Assembly: GCF_018223745.1 (NCBI RefSeq)
Contig: NZ_CP073653.1
Coordinates: 4,638,001 to 4,702,000, forward strand
Source of the DNA: Clostridium beijerinckii
GTDB lineage: Bacteria > Bacillota > Clostridia > Clostridiales > Clostridiaceae
Direction of reading: 5' to 3'
DNA: 64,000 nucleotides
This document shows positions 26,425 to 34,657 of this stretch, piece after piece (positions within the stretch are counted from its first letter, which is position 1; each line of letters begins with the position of its first letter). The position numbers and the translations under genes are program-made. The notes under the pieces were generated by a model. It was given only the letters and a program-made list of their open reading frames with translations. It was not told the origin of the DNA and did not search any database.

Positions 26425-26985
26425 TTATTCATTTTCACTTAATATTAAACTCGCAATATCTTTCATTCTTTTCCCAGAATCCATACTTATCTTCTGCATA
26501 TATCTAAAAGCTTCATTCTCCGTAAGTCCTGAAGTTTTCATGAGTTGACCCTTAGCCTTTTCGATAAGCTTTCTATCTTCTAGAGTATGTTCTAACTTTT
26601 CAACTTGATCCCTTAGCTTCTTGATTCTCTTTTTGCTTTGAAAAATTAAATTTATAGCATTAGTTAAGAGAACATTAGAGATTTTGGTACCAATACAATA
26701 TATATCAGTATCTTCTTCTATAAATGATTTATAAGGCTCATTTACGATAGCTAAAAAACTAGTTACATCTACTAGTGTTTCATAAACATCTAGTAAACTC
26801 ATATCCTTGAATTTATATCCTACTAAGACTAGGTCTGGGGAATGTTGCATAACTAATCTAATTAATTCATTTCCTGAAGCACATAATGCTATGATTTCAT
26901 AGCCTTCCTGCATTAGTAAACTCTTTAATTTTTTTGCTGTCTCAATATTGCTTAAAGCTATAATAATTCTTCCATCTTGAGCCAT
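26425..26985 (-). CDS. nitR: ANTAR-domain antitermination regulator (NitR-like)
   Basis: 186 residues. The N-terminal half looks like a response-regulator receiver domain (IIIALSNIETAKKLKSLLMQ, SPDLVLVGYKF). It lacks the acidic pair expected for normal phosphorylation; LVGY stands where the phospho-Asp is usual. A coiled coil (KKRIKKLRDQVEKLEHTLED) leads to an ANTAR domain, KAKGQLMKTSGLTENEAFRYM, that binds RNA hairpins. ATG 26985 is used since GGTGGGG lies six bases before it. The position between glnA and gltB matches the clostridial nitrogen cluster, so it probably acts on the glnA leader. Confidence 0.88.
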   Translation of the reverse strand: MAQDGRIIIALSNIETAKKLKSLLMQEGYEIIALCASGNELIRLVMQHSPDLVLVGYKFKDMSLLDVYETLVDVTSFLAIVNEPYKSFIEEDTDIYCIGTKISNVLLTNAINLIFQSKKRIKKLRDQVEKLEHTLEDRKLIEKAKGQLMKTSGLTENEAFRYMQKISMDSGKRMKDIASLILSENE

Positions 26986-27026
26986 TGCAATCCCCACCTT
27001 AATTAATAATAATTGGTATTACTAAA

Positions 27027-28358
27027 TTAATATCTATTAAGATAGTTTTCTAATTCCCAGTCATGTACTTTAGTTCTATAATCATCCCACTCAGCTGCTT
27101 TACCTTCAAGATAATTGTTGTATACATGATCTCCTAAAGCTGACTTAGCTAACTCACTCTCTCTCATGAATTGAACTGCTTCATATAAGTTATTAGGTAA
27201 GTTATCAATTCCGTTAGCTTTTCTTTCCTCATCAGTCATAGCAAAAATATTTGCTTCAACTTCTGCTGGTGGTTGTAGATTGTTTTTAATACCATCTAAT
27301 CCTGCTTGTAATAGAGCTGCTAATACTAAATATGGGTTAGAACTTGGATCTGGACATCTAAGCTCAACTCTAGTTCCTGCGCCTCTAGCTGCTGGTACTC
27401 TTATTAATGCTGTTCTGTTTTTACAAGACCAAGCTAAATAAACTGGTGCTTCATATCCTGGTACTAATCTCTTGTATGAATTAACTAATGGGTTAGTAAC
27501 AGCTGCAAGACCTTTTATATTCTTTAATAATCCTGCTATAAAGTTATAAGCTATTGGACTTAAGCCATTCTTATCATTTTCATCAACAAAGACATTCTTT
27601 CCATCCTTGAATAATGACATATTAACATGCATTCCTGAACCATTAATTCCGAAAATTGGCTTTGGCATAAATGATGCATGTAATCCGTGTCTTTGTGCAA
27701 TAGACTTAACAACTAGCTTGAATGTCATAATACTATCAGCTGTAGTTAATGCATCACCATATTTAAAGTCAATTTCATTTTGACCTTCAGCAACTTCATG
27801 GTGAGATGCTTCAATCTCAAATCCCATTTCTTCTAATGCTAAAGTCATGTCACGTCTTGCATTTTCTCCCAAATCTGTAGGTGCTAAATCAAAGTACCCA
27901 CCTTTATCTTGAGTGTTTGTTGTTGCATTACCATTTTCATCAGTTTCAAATAAGAAAAATTCACATTCAGGTCCAACATTCATTGTATATCCAAGTTCAG
28001 CTGCATCTGCTATAGCTCTCTTTAAGATATATCTTGGATCACCTTCAAATGGCTTTCCATCTGGTTTATAAACGTCACAGATTAATCTTGCAACCTTGCC
28101 TTGTTGCGGTCTCCATGGGAAAATTACAAAACTATCTAAGTTCGGTCTTAAATTCATGTCAGATTCTTCAATTCTAACGAAACCATCAATAGATGATCCA
28201 TCAAACATACATTCATTATTTAATGCTTTTTCTAACTGTCTGTCTGTAATTGCTACGTTTTTTAATGTTCCAAAGATATCTGTAAATTGAAGTCTTATAA
28301 ATTTAACTCCATTTTCCTTTACTAAGTTAATGATATCTTCCTTTGTGTACTTTGCCAT
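27027..28358 (-). CDS. glnA: Glutamine synthetase, type I
   Basis: 443 residues, the length of the Gram-positive GSI-alpha form. It starts MAKYTKEDIINLVKENGVK at ATG 28358, behind AAGGGGGTTTGTAAA; the frame upstream of that is untranslated leader. Motifs: MFDGSSIDGF near residue 52, the GPECEFFLF metal site, NGSGMHVNMS, and the C-terminal segment LRCPDPSSNPY. No adenylylation Tyr environment like that of GSI-beta was noted. It makes glutamine from glutamate and ammonia with ATP. Confidence 0.97.
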   Translation of the reverse strand: MAKYTKEDIINLVKENGVKFIRLQFTDIFGTLKNVAITDRQLEKALNNECMFDGSSIDGFVRIEESDMNLRPNLDSFVIFPWRPQQGKVARLICDVYKPDGKPFEGDPRYILKRAIADAAELGYTMNVGPECEFFLFETDENGNATTNTQDKGGYFDLAPTDLGENARRDMTLALEEMGFEIEASHHEVAEGQNEIDFKYGDALTTADSIMTFKLVVKSIAQRHGLHASFMPKPIFGINGSGMHVNMSLFKDGKNVFVDENDKNGLSPIAYNFIAGLLKNIKGLAAVTNPLVNSYKRLVPGYEAPVYLAWSCKNRTALIRVPAARGAGTRVELRCPDPSSNPYLVLAALLQAGLDGIKNNLQPPAEVEANIFAMTDEERKANGIDNLPNNLYEAVQFMRESELAKSALGDHVYNNYLEGKAAEWDDYRTKVHDWELENYLNRY

Positions 28359-28380
28359 TTTACAAACCCCCTTTTTTTCT

Positions 28381-28435
28381 AAAAAAAGACGCACAATAGA
28401 AGCGGTATACCATCTATTGAACGCCTTTGCTCAAT
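28381..28435 (-). promoter_or_regulatory. ANTAR-type attenuator in the glnA leader
   Basis: On the minus strand, ATTGAGC-AAAGGC-GTTCAAT forms a hairpin with a six-base loop having A at position 1 and G at position 4, the ANTAR-binding pattern. Its 3' arm is shared with the 5' arm of a terminator hairpin (28388-28425: GGCGTTCAATAGA pairing with TCTATTGTGCGTC) followed by seven T. The two folds exclude each other, so binding by the neighbouring ANTAR protein would favour read-through into glnA. Confidence 0.85.
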
Positions 28436-28450
28436 TCATTTAATAAGTAA

Positions 28451-28479
28451 ATTATATACCACCATTTCTAACAAATCAA
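28451..28479 (-). promoter_or_regulatory. glnA promoter
   Basis: Minus strand TTGATT (28474-28479), 17-base spacer, TATAAT (28451-28456). The transcript would begin about ten to twenty bases before the ANTAR hairpin. Confidence 0.8.
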
Positions 28480-28517
28480 TAGATTTTTTAAAAAAGTAAG
28501 TATTTTTGTGGTAAAAA

Positions 28518-28591
28518 CTTTAATTTTTAAAGAAATTAATACCATATTCTTTAAAAATTAAAGCTTATATTTATCAAATTGATAAATATAA
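28518..28591. repeat. Two adjacent perfect inverted repeats upstream of glnA
   Basis: CTTTAATTTTTAAAGAA (28518-28534) with its exact complement at 28547-28563, then TTATATTTATCAA (28565-28577) with its complement at 28579-28591. Both sit upstream of the glnA promoter, so they are not in its leader. Confidence 0.7.
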
Positions 28592-28747
28592 AAAATAACT
28601 TCTGCAGAAAATTATTTTATAACTTATAACAAAAAAACGAAATCAATCTGAATTATTAATTCTATGACTCCGTTGTCAAAGTATATATAAATTTGTAATA
28701 CATATAGATAGCCCAACTAAGACCTGAACTTATGCATGTAACTCGCC

Positions 28748-29005
28748 GAAATGAATAACATACTTTTGTTCCAGTTTCTAGGTAATTCTGATGGGTGATT
28801 CTAAGGCTACAAAGTTGCACCCAAAGTGCTAGCCTCAAAGAACAAGCTTTGAACTAGCACATTTGGAATAGTTCAAAGGAAACTCGACTCACTTCGTTCA
28901 CTGAGTAATTTCAATTGACCAAATCATAGATTTGGAATTTTAATTAAGAATCACATCCATCAAAATTACCAATGAAACATTCCACAAAAGTATATTACCC
29001 ATTTC
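28748..29005 (-). ncRNA. Candidate structured RNA, copy A (258 nt)
   Basis: The ends form a 22-bp stem (28748-28769 with 28984-29005). Going inward come a small internal loop, GTTTC/GAAAC, then GGTAATT/AATTACC, TGATGG/CCATCA and GTGATTCT/AGAATCAC. The middle has extra hairpins, e.g. GTGCTAG/CTAGCAC with TCAAAG/CTTTGA, and CCAAATC-ATA-GATTTGG. The mismatches in the aligned part of the stems are A-C on the plus strand, which become G-U pairs if the minus strand is transcribed, so I assign minus. It shares loop and flanks with copy B. No known family recognised. Confidence 0.6.
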
Positions 29006-29252
29006 TAGTCAGGATATATTTCATAGTATAAATATAACTTATAATTGGCTTATCTATATAACTCCTGATAATTAAAATATTTTTATATTAAATTACCAGT
29101 ACCATATTGTTAACATACTCTTATTTCTACTTTGTTTTTCTTGATTTATTCAACGTTGAATTTCAATGAAAAACAAGAAATAATCAAGTTTCACTTGGTA
29201 TTTTTATTATACAAATCAATATTTACTCTGTCAAACGTTATTAATAATTAGC

Positions 29253-29281
29253 TTGAACATTTTTAGATAAATTGCTACAAT
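29253..29281 (+). promoter_or_regulatory. lysC promoter
   Basis: TTGAAC (29253-29258), 17-base spacer, TACAAT (29276-29281). It gives a leader of about 30 bases, too short for a lysine riboswitch. Confidence 0.75.
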
Positions 29282-29319
29282 CTTATATGTAAAAATACAT
29301 ATATATGGGGGCTATAATT

Positions 29320-30633
29320 ATGAACACAATTGTAACAAAATTTGGTGGAAGTTCACTAGCAGATGCAACTCAATTTAAAAAAGTTAAAGAAATAATCTTT
29401 TCAAATCCAGAAAGAAGATATGTAGTACCATCTGCACCTGGAAAAAGAAATTCTAAAGATTCAAAGATTACTGATTTATTATATCTTTGCCACGCTCACG
29501 TTTCTACTGGAATATCTTTTGATGATGTTTTTAATCATATAACAGATAGATATTGTAATATCGTTAAAGATTTAAATTTAGACTTTGATATTACAGAACA
29601 TTTAAACATCATAAAAAAAGATCTTGAAGAAGGGGCTTCAAGTGATTATGCTGCAAGTAGAGGTGAATACTTAAACGGATTAATACTTGCTAACTATCTT
29701 GGCTTTCAATTTGTTGATGCTAAAGACGTTATGGTTTTTAATAGCGACGGTTCCTTAGATTCTAAGGCGACAGATTCAGCCCTTCATTATAAATTATCTA
29801 AAATTTCTAAGGCTGTAATTCCTGGCTTTTATGGAGCAGATAAAGACGGAAATATAATCACATTCTCAAGAGGTGGTTCTGATGTAACAGGAGCTTTAGT
29901 TGCTTCAAGCATCAATGCTGATCTTTATGAGAATTGGACAGATGTTTCAGGATTTTTAATGGCAGATCCTAGAATAATAGATAATCCAAAACCAATAAGC
30001 AAAATAACTTATTCAGAACTTAGAGAACTTTCTTATATGGGTGCTTCTGTATTACATGAAGATGCAATATTCCCAGTAAGAGAAGTTGGAATTCCAATAA
30101 ATATAAAAAATACAAACAAACCTCAAGACGAAGGTACTTTTATCGTAAAAAATACAGATGGCTCAATGAAACCAACAACTGTAACAGGTATAGCTGGTAA
30201 AAAAGATTTCACAGTTATTTCAATATCTAAAGCATCAATGAATTCAGAGCTTGGTTTCTGTAGAAAAATTTTATCAATACTTGAACAGCATAATATTTCA
30301 TTTGAAAATATGCCTTCTGGAATAGATACAGTATGCTTTGTAATTCAAGACACTCAATTGAAGAACAAAAAGGATGTTGTTGTGGAAGAAATTAAAAGAG
30401 CATGCAACCCAGACAGTATAGAAATCCATCCAAATTTAGCTATGATTGCTACTGTTGGACGTGGAATGGCTAAACAAAGAGGCACTGCTGCTAAGATATT
30501 TACAGCTCTTTCAAATGCTGAAATCAACATTAGAATGATAGACCAAGGTTCTAGTGAGATGAACATATTAGTTGGTATAGAAAATGATGATTTTGAAAAA
30601 GGAATTGCTGCAATATATAACGCATTTAATTAG
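29320..30633 (+). CDS. lysC: Aspartate kinase
   Basis: 437 residues from ATG 29320, eight bases after GGGGG; the ATG at 29305 precedes that site. It begins MNTIVTKFGGSSLADATQFK with the catalytic KFGGSS motif. The substrate segments ASRGEYLNG and FSRGGSDVTGA follow, then two ACT regulatory domains from about residue 300 (FTVISISKASMNSELGFCRK, IATVGRGMAKQRGTAAKIF). First step from aspartate to lysine, threonine and methionine. It is a single-function kinase, the only intact plus-strand gene here, and flanked on both sides by related structured RNA candidates. Confidence 0.95.
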   Translation: MNTIVTKFGGSSLADATQFKKVKEIIFSNPERRYVVPSAPGKRNSKDSKITDLLYLCHAHVSTGISFDDVFNHITDRYCNIVKDLNLDFDITEHLNIIKKDLEEGASSDYAASRGEYLNGLILANYLGFQFVDAKDVMVFNSDGSLDSKATDSALHYKLSKISKAVIPGFYGADKDGNIITFSRGGSDVTGALVASSINADLYENWTDVSGFLMADPRIIDNPKPISKITYSELRELSYMGASVLHEDAIFPVREVGIPINIKNTNKPQDEGTFIVKNTDGSMKPTTVTGIAGKKDFTVISISKASMNSELGFCRKILSILEQHNISFENMPSGIDTVCFVIQDTQLKNKKDVVVEEIKRACNPDSIEIHPNLAMIATVGRGMAKQRGTAAKIFTALSNAEINIRMIDQGSSEMNILVGIENDDFEKGIAAIYNAFN

Positions 30634-30648
30634 AAAATAGATATAACC

Positions 30649-30836
30649 GAAAGAAGGATACACTTTTGTTCCGGTTGCTAGAGAATATGACTTTGGATTT
30701 CTAACATTAGAAATTGTACCCATTCCTGCATGATCCTTAGTTCCTAAGGACAAGCAACAATGGAACAAGTTCTAATGAAGAAACTCCAAAAGCCACATTC
30801 TCAATGCAACACTCCACAAAAGTATATCCTTCTTTC
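30649..30836 (-). ncRNA. Candidate structured RNA, copy B (188 nt)
   Basis: The element folds as a single rod. The ends make a 21-bp stem (30649-30669 with 30816-30836); next come GTTGC/GCAAC, GAGAAT/ATTCTC, TTTGGA/TCCAAA, CATTAGAA/TTCTAATG and an apical TCCTTAG/CTAAGGA. The stems differ in sequence from copy A but pair equally well, i.e. compensating changes, while the internal loop TTGTTCC / TCCACAA is conserved. One C-A and two A-C mismatches become G-U on the minus strand. A minus-strand promoter-like pair TTGAAT / TATAGA lies 40-60 bases upstream, but it is weak. Confidence 0.6.
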
Positions 30837-30942
30837 TGATAATGTATGATTTTAATATGTAATTATTAATCTATAACTGCATGCTCCCATTATTCAATGT
30901 GACAAGCAGTAAATGTAACAACCTCTCATCAATAACTTTCAT

Positions 30943-30990
30943 CAGCTCAATTTCAAATGCCTGTTCCACAAAAATGTATGTGCTTTCTGG
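30943..30990 (-). ncRNA. Partial copy C of the structured RNA element
   Basis: TGTTCCACAAAAATGTATG followed by GCTTTCTGG matches the right end of copies A and B in the same orientation. The matching left arm is missing, so this is a truncated relic. Confidence 0.45.
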
Positions 30991-31068
30991 TATAAATGTA
31001 TATAACAATTTATTATAAATATTGCAATATATTAAATTCTCTATTTTGGGCCATTTCTATTTAAAGAT

Positions 31069-31116
31069 AAGTATAAACCTTTACTAGGACATTTAATTCT
31101 GTAAAGGTTTATACTT
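31069..31116 (-). terminator. 16-bp perfect hairpin after the LysM gene
   Basis: AAGTATAAACCTTTAC and its exact complement enclose a 16-base loop. On the minus strand it is followed only by a weak T-rich stretch (TATCTTTAAAT). It is placed 60 bases past the LysM gene stop and may work as a terminator or an RNA end-stabiliser. Confidence 0.5.
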
Positions 31117-31175
31117 AGTAACTGCTAATCTTAATACATGATATAAATAAACAAATAATTCATATTTCTAATATT

Positions 31176-31829
31176 CTATAAAGCTGGTAAAAAAATCTTT
31201 TCTCCTAAAGGCAAATCATTATTAGGTAAATTATTTATATATACTAGAAACTTCATTACAGATTCAGTAGTGTATTTAGGATAATATTCACTGGCTACTT
31301 TATACCATGTATCACCTGCCACTACTGTATACATTGTTCCACGTTTAAGTGCATTCTCTGGTATATTTACAATAGTTTGAGAATTTATATTATTTACATC
31401 ATCAATTTTATTTATTGATTTTATCATCTTAATTGTACTGTTTAGATTGCAAGTACTTTCATATTTTCTAGCAATATCAGTCAAAGTTTCTCCTTGTTTC
31501 AATTTATAACTAATGCATTGTAAGCTACTCAAATAATCAGATGTATCAATATCAGTTTTTCTAATTTCACTGTTAGCCTTTTGCTCTTTAACAACTTGCG
31601 TTTCATTTGCTAATGTATTAGTAGGTACACTCTTATTAGAACTTTCACTTTTAGAAACTGGCTTTATTTCATTATTGACATCAGAAGTTTTAGTAGGAAT
31701 ATCAGTATTAATATTTTTATTTTCAGTTGATGAGGTTATTGATTTCTCTATTTTATAAAATGTGGCAGATAATAATAAAGCTGTAAACACACACAGTATT
31801 ATTATTAAAGGAATTGACTTTCTAATCAT
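31176..31829 (-). CDS. Membrane-anchored protein with two LysM domains
   Basis: 217 residues. N-terminal membrane anchor (IPLIIILCVFTALLLSATFY), a Ser/Thr/Asn-rich linker to about residue 100, then LysM 1 (YKLKQGETLTDIARKYESTC) and LysM 2 (YTVVAGDTWYKVASEYYPKY). LysM binds peptidoglycan, so the protein probably sits outside the cell between membrane and wall. No catalytic domain. GGAGGTAATCATATA precedes the ATG. Confidence 0.85.
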   Translation of the reverse strand: MIRKSIPLIIILCVFTALLLSATFYKIEKSITSSTENKNINTDIPTKTSDVNNEIKPVSKSESSNKSVPTNTLANETQVVKEQKANSEIRKTDIDTSDYLSSLQCISYKLKQGETLTDIARKYESTCNLNSTIKMIKSINKIDDVNNINSQTIVNIPENALKRGTMYTVVAGDTWYKVASEYYPKYTTESVMKFLVYINNLPNNDLPLGEKIFLPAL

Positions 31830-31976
31830 TATATGATTACCTCCAGTAATTTTTTATTATTCTTAGAAGTATTATCATGTAAGAGCCATTATATTCAGCT
31901 TTTAACCAAATTATGTAACATATTTCCATAATTGAGTTAATCAATGAGTATCTTACATACTAATACATTTTAAAGC

Positions 31977-32020
31977 AAAAGCCTAATTAAAGAGTCTTTC
32001 CACTCCCTAATTAGGCTTTT
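31977..32020 (-). terminator. Terminator at the end of dedA
   Basis: AAAAGCCTAATTA and TAATTAGGCTTTT are exact complements. T-runs on both strands make it bidirectional. It overlaps the region right after the dedA stop codon. Confidence 0.85.
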
Positions 32021-32021
32021 T

Positions 32022-32675
32022 TTATACTGTTTGATTAGTCTTTTTCATCTTGCTTCTTAAGAATTCAACGATAACTGGTACGATAGATATAAATATGATT
32101 GCTATAATTACAAATTCAAAGTTCTTTTTAACTACTGGAATGTTTCCAAAGAAAAATCCTAGTGCTGAAACTACTAATACCCATAGAATTCCGCCTATTG
32201 CATTAAACGAAATAAAGTGCCTATATTGCATCTTTCCTATTCCAGCTACAAATGGTGCTAGCGTACGGACTATTGGGATAAATCTTGCAAATATTATTGT
32301 TTTTCCACCATGCTTTTCATAGAATTTATTAGTTTTATCTAAGTGTTCTTTCTTAATAAGTTTCCCGCCAGCAATATTAATAAGTTTATCGCCAAAAATT
32401 CTTCCTATTTCATAATTAACTGTGTCTCCTAAGATTGCTGCAACCATTAAAAGTCCTAGTAACGCATATATATTAAGCATTCCCATAGCAGCAAAAGCAG
32501 CAGCGGCGAATATTAACGAATCTCCTGGCAAAAATGGAGTTACTACTAATCCTGTTTCCAAAAATATTATGAAAAATAGTAGCAAATATGTTTCAAATCC
32601 ATAATTGTTTATTATGAATCCTAGATATTTATCAAGATGCAAGAATATATCAATTAAATAAGTAACTGTATTCAT
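32022..32675 (-). CDS. DedA family membrane protein
   Basis: 217 residues with the family pattern: FLETGLVVTPFLPGDSLIFAA near residue 40, GDTVNYEIGRIFG near 85, and FARFIPIVRTLAPFVAGIGKM near 130, plus C-terminal membrane helices. DedA proteins are linked to flipping of undecaprenyl phosphate or phospholipids. GGGAGGAAAAAT precedes ATG 32675. Single gene with its own terminator. Confidence 0.92.
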   Translation of the reverse strand: MNTVTYLIDIFLHLDKYLGFIINNYGFETYLLLFFIIFLETGLVVTPFLPGDSLIFAAAAFAAMGMLNIYALLGLLMVAAILGDTVNYEIGRIFGDKLINIAGGKLIKKEHLDKTNKFYEKHGGKTIIFARFIPIVRTLAPFVAGIGKMQYRHFISFNAIGGILWVLVVSALGFFFGNIPVVKKNFEFVIIAIIFISIVPVIVEFLRSKMKKTNQTV

Positions 32676-32732
32676 ATTTTTCCTCCCATATGTTTCGACA
32701 TATTAATTAATTTATAACATATGGTTATTATA

Positions 32733-32773
32733 CATTATTATTTAGTAAAGGGAAATTAAGATTTTATTAAAAA
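32733..32773. repeat. 41-bp direct repeat, distal copy
   Basis: One mismatch in 41 bases relative to 34658-34698 (core TTTAGTAAAGGG, then ATTAAGATTTTATTAAAAA). On the minus strand it reads FLIKS-stop, a copy of the last codons of the O-antigen ligase-like gene. Together the pair brackets the AAA/PD-DExK gene. Confidence 0.85.
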
Positions 32774-32809
32774 ATGTGTATTTTGACTAACAAGTAGTTC
32801 ATAAAATTT

Positions 32810-34501
32810 TTAACTGCCTTGAGTTATTTCCACTTCTTTATTTTTAAATACGATGGCAAGTTTTATAATATTATTTATCCCTCTGCTTAAAAGCTCTTGT
32901 GCATATTTTTTGTTCTCTATTTGCTCTAAAGCTTCTTTGGTTGCTTCTTCTATTGTATCGCTTAAGAATTCATCTATCTTTTTAAACTCTATTACTATCC
33001 CATATTTTGAAGCATCCTTTGGTATTATCATTACATCATACCTTCCATACCCACTTTCTTTATTTGATTTTACTTCATAATTATCAGAAAGTGACACTAA
33101 CATTCCAAGAACAAACGCATGATAAACCTTTTCTGGTTCCTTTCCTGAGACATCAAAATAACTTACATTATTTATGACAAAACCTTTAAATAATGCTCCA
33201 AAGTTTCTTATATCTCCATTTACCAAAGCATTAAGCATAGTCCTATACTTTAACATACTTAAGCTATCATCAAACCACTTTAATATCATATTCTTAAAAT
33301 ATATATAAACCTCTTTATTGGGAATTGCTAAATCACACTTTAAAATACCTTCTATATTTTCTTTTTTGACAGCCTTTAAATATCCTGTCATAAGTAAAAA
33401 ACTCCATACGCTCTCACTAGATCCTTCAATCTCTCCCATAATTACATTATCATCTATAACTTTTTCAATAGTTTTATTTTCTATTAAATATTCAAATTCT
33501 TTCTTTATTTCCTCGTTTCCATTTGAAAGAATTTTCTTAACTAAAGCATTTTCACTACTATTAATCCAGTAAGGTTTAAATCCCTCTTCCCGATTATCAA
33601 TATAATTTAGTACTGACCATGGATTGTATATGATATTGTTTCCAAAAATATATCCATTGTACCATTCTTTAATCATATTCTTATCTATATTAACATTGTT
33701 ATTTTCATAATATGATAAAATCTCATCTATCTCATTTTCCAAGAAGCCAAACTTATCACTAAATTTGTTTCTGATTATTGTATCTACCTCCAAATTATTA
33801 AGTCCTGAAAAAATACTTTCTTTGGCTACCCGAAGTATTCCAGTAAGCAATGCTTTTTCTATATATAAATTACCTTTAAGCACCGAACCTAATAAATTTC
33901 TCATAAATAATATTACCTCATCATAATATCCATTTATATATGCTTCTTGTATTGGCACATCATACTCATCTATAAGTAATATTACTTTTTTATCATGATA
34001 TTTGCATAGATACCTGCTTAAATTTTTTATTGAATTTGTTAACAGCGGAATATCACCTTTACTATAGAGTATTTTGTTGAAATCTTCTTTATCTGCATCT
34101 AACAGATTATCACTGTCTAAAACATATATATATTCTTTATACACTTCTGACATAAGACCTCTTATTGCTGATGTAAAATCTCTAAAATTAGCAAATTTAG
34201 TATCCTTAAGCGTTATAAAAATAACCGGCTGTTTTCCTTGTAACTCCATAATTTGCTTATCTTTTTTTATATTTAATTCATCAAATAATGTTCTAGACTC
34301 ATCTTTAGTATTTATATCAAAGAAGTATTTAATCATACTCATATTTAAAGTCTTGCCGAATCTTCTTGGTCTAGGAGTTAAAATTATATTAGCAGAATTA
34401 TTTATAAATTCTTTTATAAGTAAGCTCTTATCTACAAAATAATAATCATTTTCTATTAACGTTTTAAAATCATCTATTCCAATTGGCAGCTTCTTTTTAA
34501 T
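32810..34501 (-). CDS. AAA-ATPase-like / PD-(D/E)XK nuclease family protein, probable ATT start
   Basis: Belongs to the large clostridial and Bacteroides family that joins an AAA-like domain to a C-terminal PD-(D/E)XK nuclease-like domain. No ATG exists before codon 54 (34342), yet the frame upstream codes the conserved N-terminus: KKKLPIGIDDFKTLIE, FVDKSLLIKEFI and the P-loop-like PRPRRFGKTLNMS. AGAAGGAG lies six bases before an ATT codon at 34501, which I take as the start (563 residues). The Walker B-like VILLIDEYDVPI is near residue 150. Near the C-terminus are YGRYDVMIIP and IVIEFK, the D and E-x-K of the nuclease core. Function of the family is unknown. Bracketed by 41-bp direct repeats. 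Confidence 0.75.
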   Translation of the reverse strand: MKKKLPIGIDDFKTLIENDYYFVDKSLLIKEFINNSANIILTPRPRRFGKTLNMSMIKYFFDINTKDESRTLFDELNIKKDKQIMELQGKQPVIFITLKDTKFANFRDFTSAIRGLMSEVYKEYIYVLDSDNLLDADKEDFNKILYSKGDIPLLTNSIKNLSRYLCKYHDKKVILLIDEYDVPIQEAYINGYYDEVILFMRNLLGSVLKGNLYIEKALLTGILRVAKESIFSGLNNLEVDTIIRNKFSDKFGFLENEIDEILSYYENNNVNIDKNMIKEWYNGYIFGNNIIYNPWSVLNYIDNREEGFKPYWINSSENALVKKILSNGNEEIKKEFEYLIENKTIEKVIDDNVIMGEIEGSSESVWSFLLMTGYLKAVKKENIEGILKCDLAIPNKEVYIYFKNMILKWFDDSLSMLKYRTMLNALVNGDIRNFGALFKGFVINNVSYFDVSGKEPEKVYHAFVLGMLVSLSDNYEVKSNKESGYGRYDVMIIPKDASKYGIVIEFKKIDEFLSDTIEEATKEALEQIENKKYAQELLSRGINNIIKLAIVFKNKEVEITQGS

Positions 34502-34592
34502 AATAATCTCCTTCTTTCCTACTAAACATATCCACTCATTTACATTTTCTTTCTTTAATATTATATCCTATAAACTATTTGCTTAAAATAAG

Positions 34593-34625
34593 AAACTTCA
34601 CTCATCATTTAATTAAGTGAAGTTT
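34593..34625. terminator. Hairpin terminator between the ligase-like gene and the AAA gene
   Basis: AAACTTCACT and AGTGAAGTTT around a 13-base loop. Six T follow on the plus strand, and TTTCTTATTTT on the minus strand, where it would end the O-antigen ligase-like transcript. Confidence 0.75.
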
Positions 34626-34657
34626 TTTATTTAAAAAATCAATATCAATGTTGCTAT

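Larger units (their letters stand above)
28359..29319. other. Divergent intergenic region glnA / lysC
   Basis: 960 bases. It holds, from glnA outward: an ANTAR-type attenuator, the glnA promoter, two perfect AT-rich inverted repeats, a structured RNA candidate (28748-29005) and the lysC promoter. At 29132-29176, TTGTTTTTC and GAAAAACAA enclose the palindrome TTCAACGTTGAA, a further unexplained fold. No lysine riboswitch was found before lysC. Confidence 0.7.
30634..31175. other. Intergenic region between lysC and the LysM gene
   Basis: 540 bases without a gene. Carries structured RNA copy B, a partial copy C and a 16-bp perfect hairpin at 31069-31116. Confidence 0.6.

Noticed and set aside
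28748..29005. 6S RNA
   Set aside because: A long rod is present, but the large central bubble typical of 6S RNA is not seen, and three related copies in 2 kb would be odd. Not excluded without a search.
29282..29319. Lysine riboswitch before lysC
   Set aside because: A good promoter at 29253-29281 leaves only about 30 bases of leader. The upstream hairpins do not resemble the lysine riboswitch and lie before the promoter.
30568..30768. 66-codon minus-strand protein overlapping the lysC end
   Set aside because: It reads through the 3' end of lysC and structured RNA copy B, has no ribosome binding site and no protein-like pattern.
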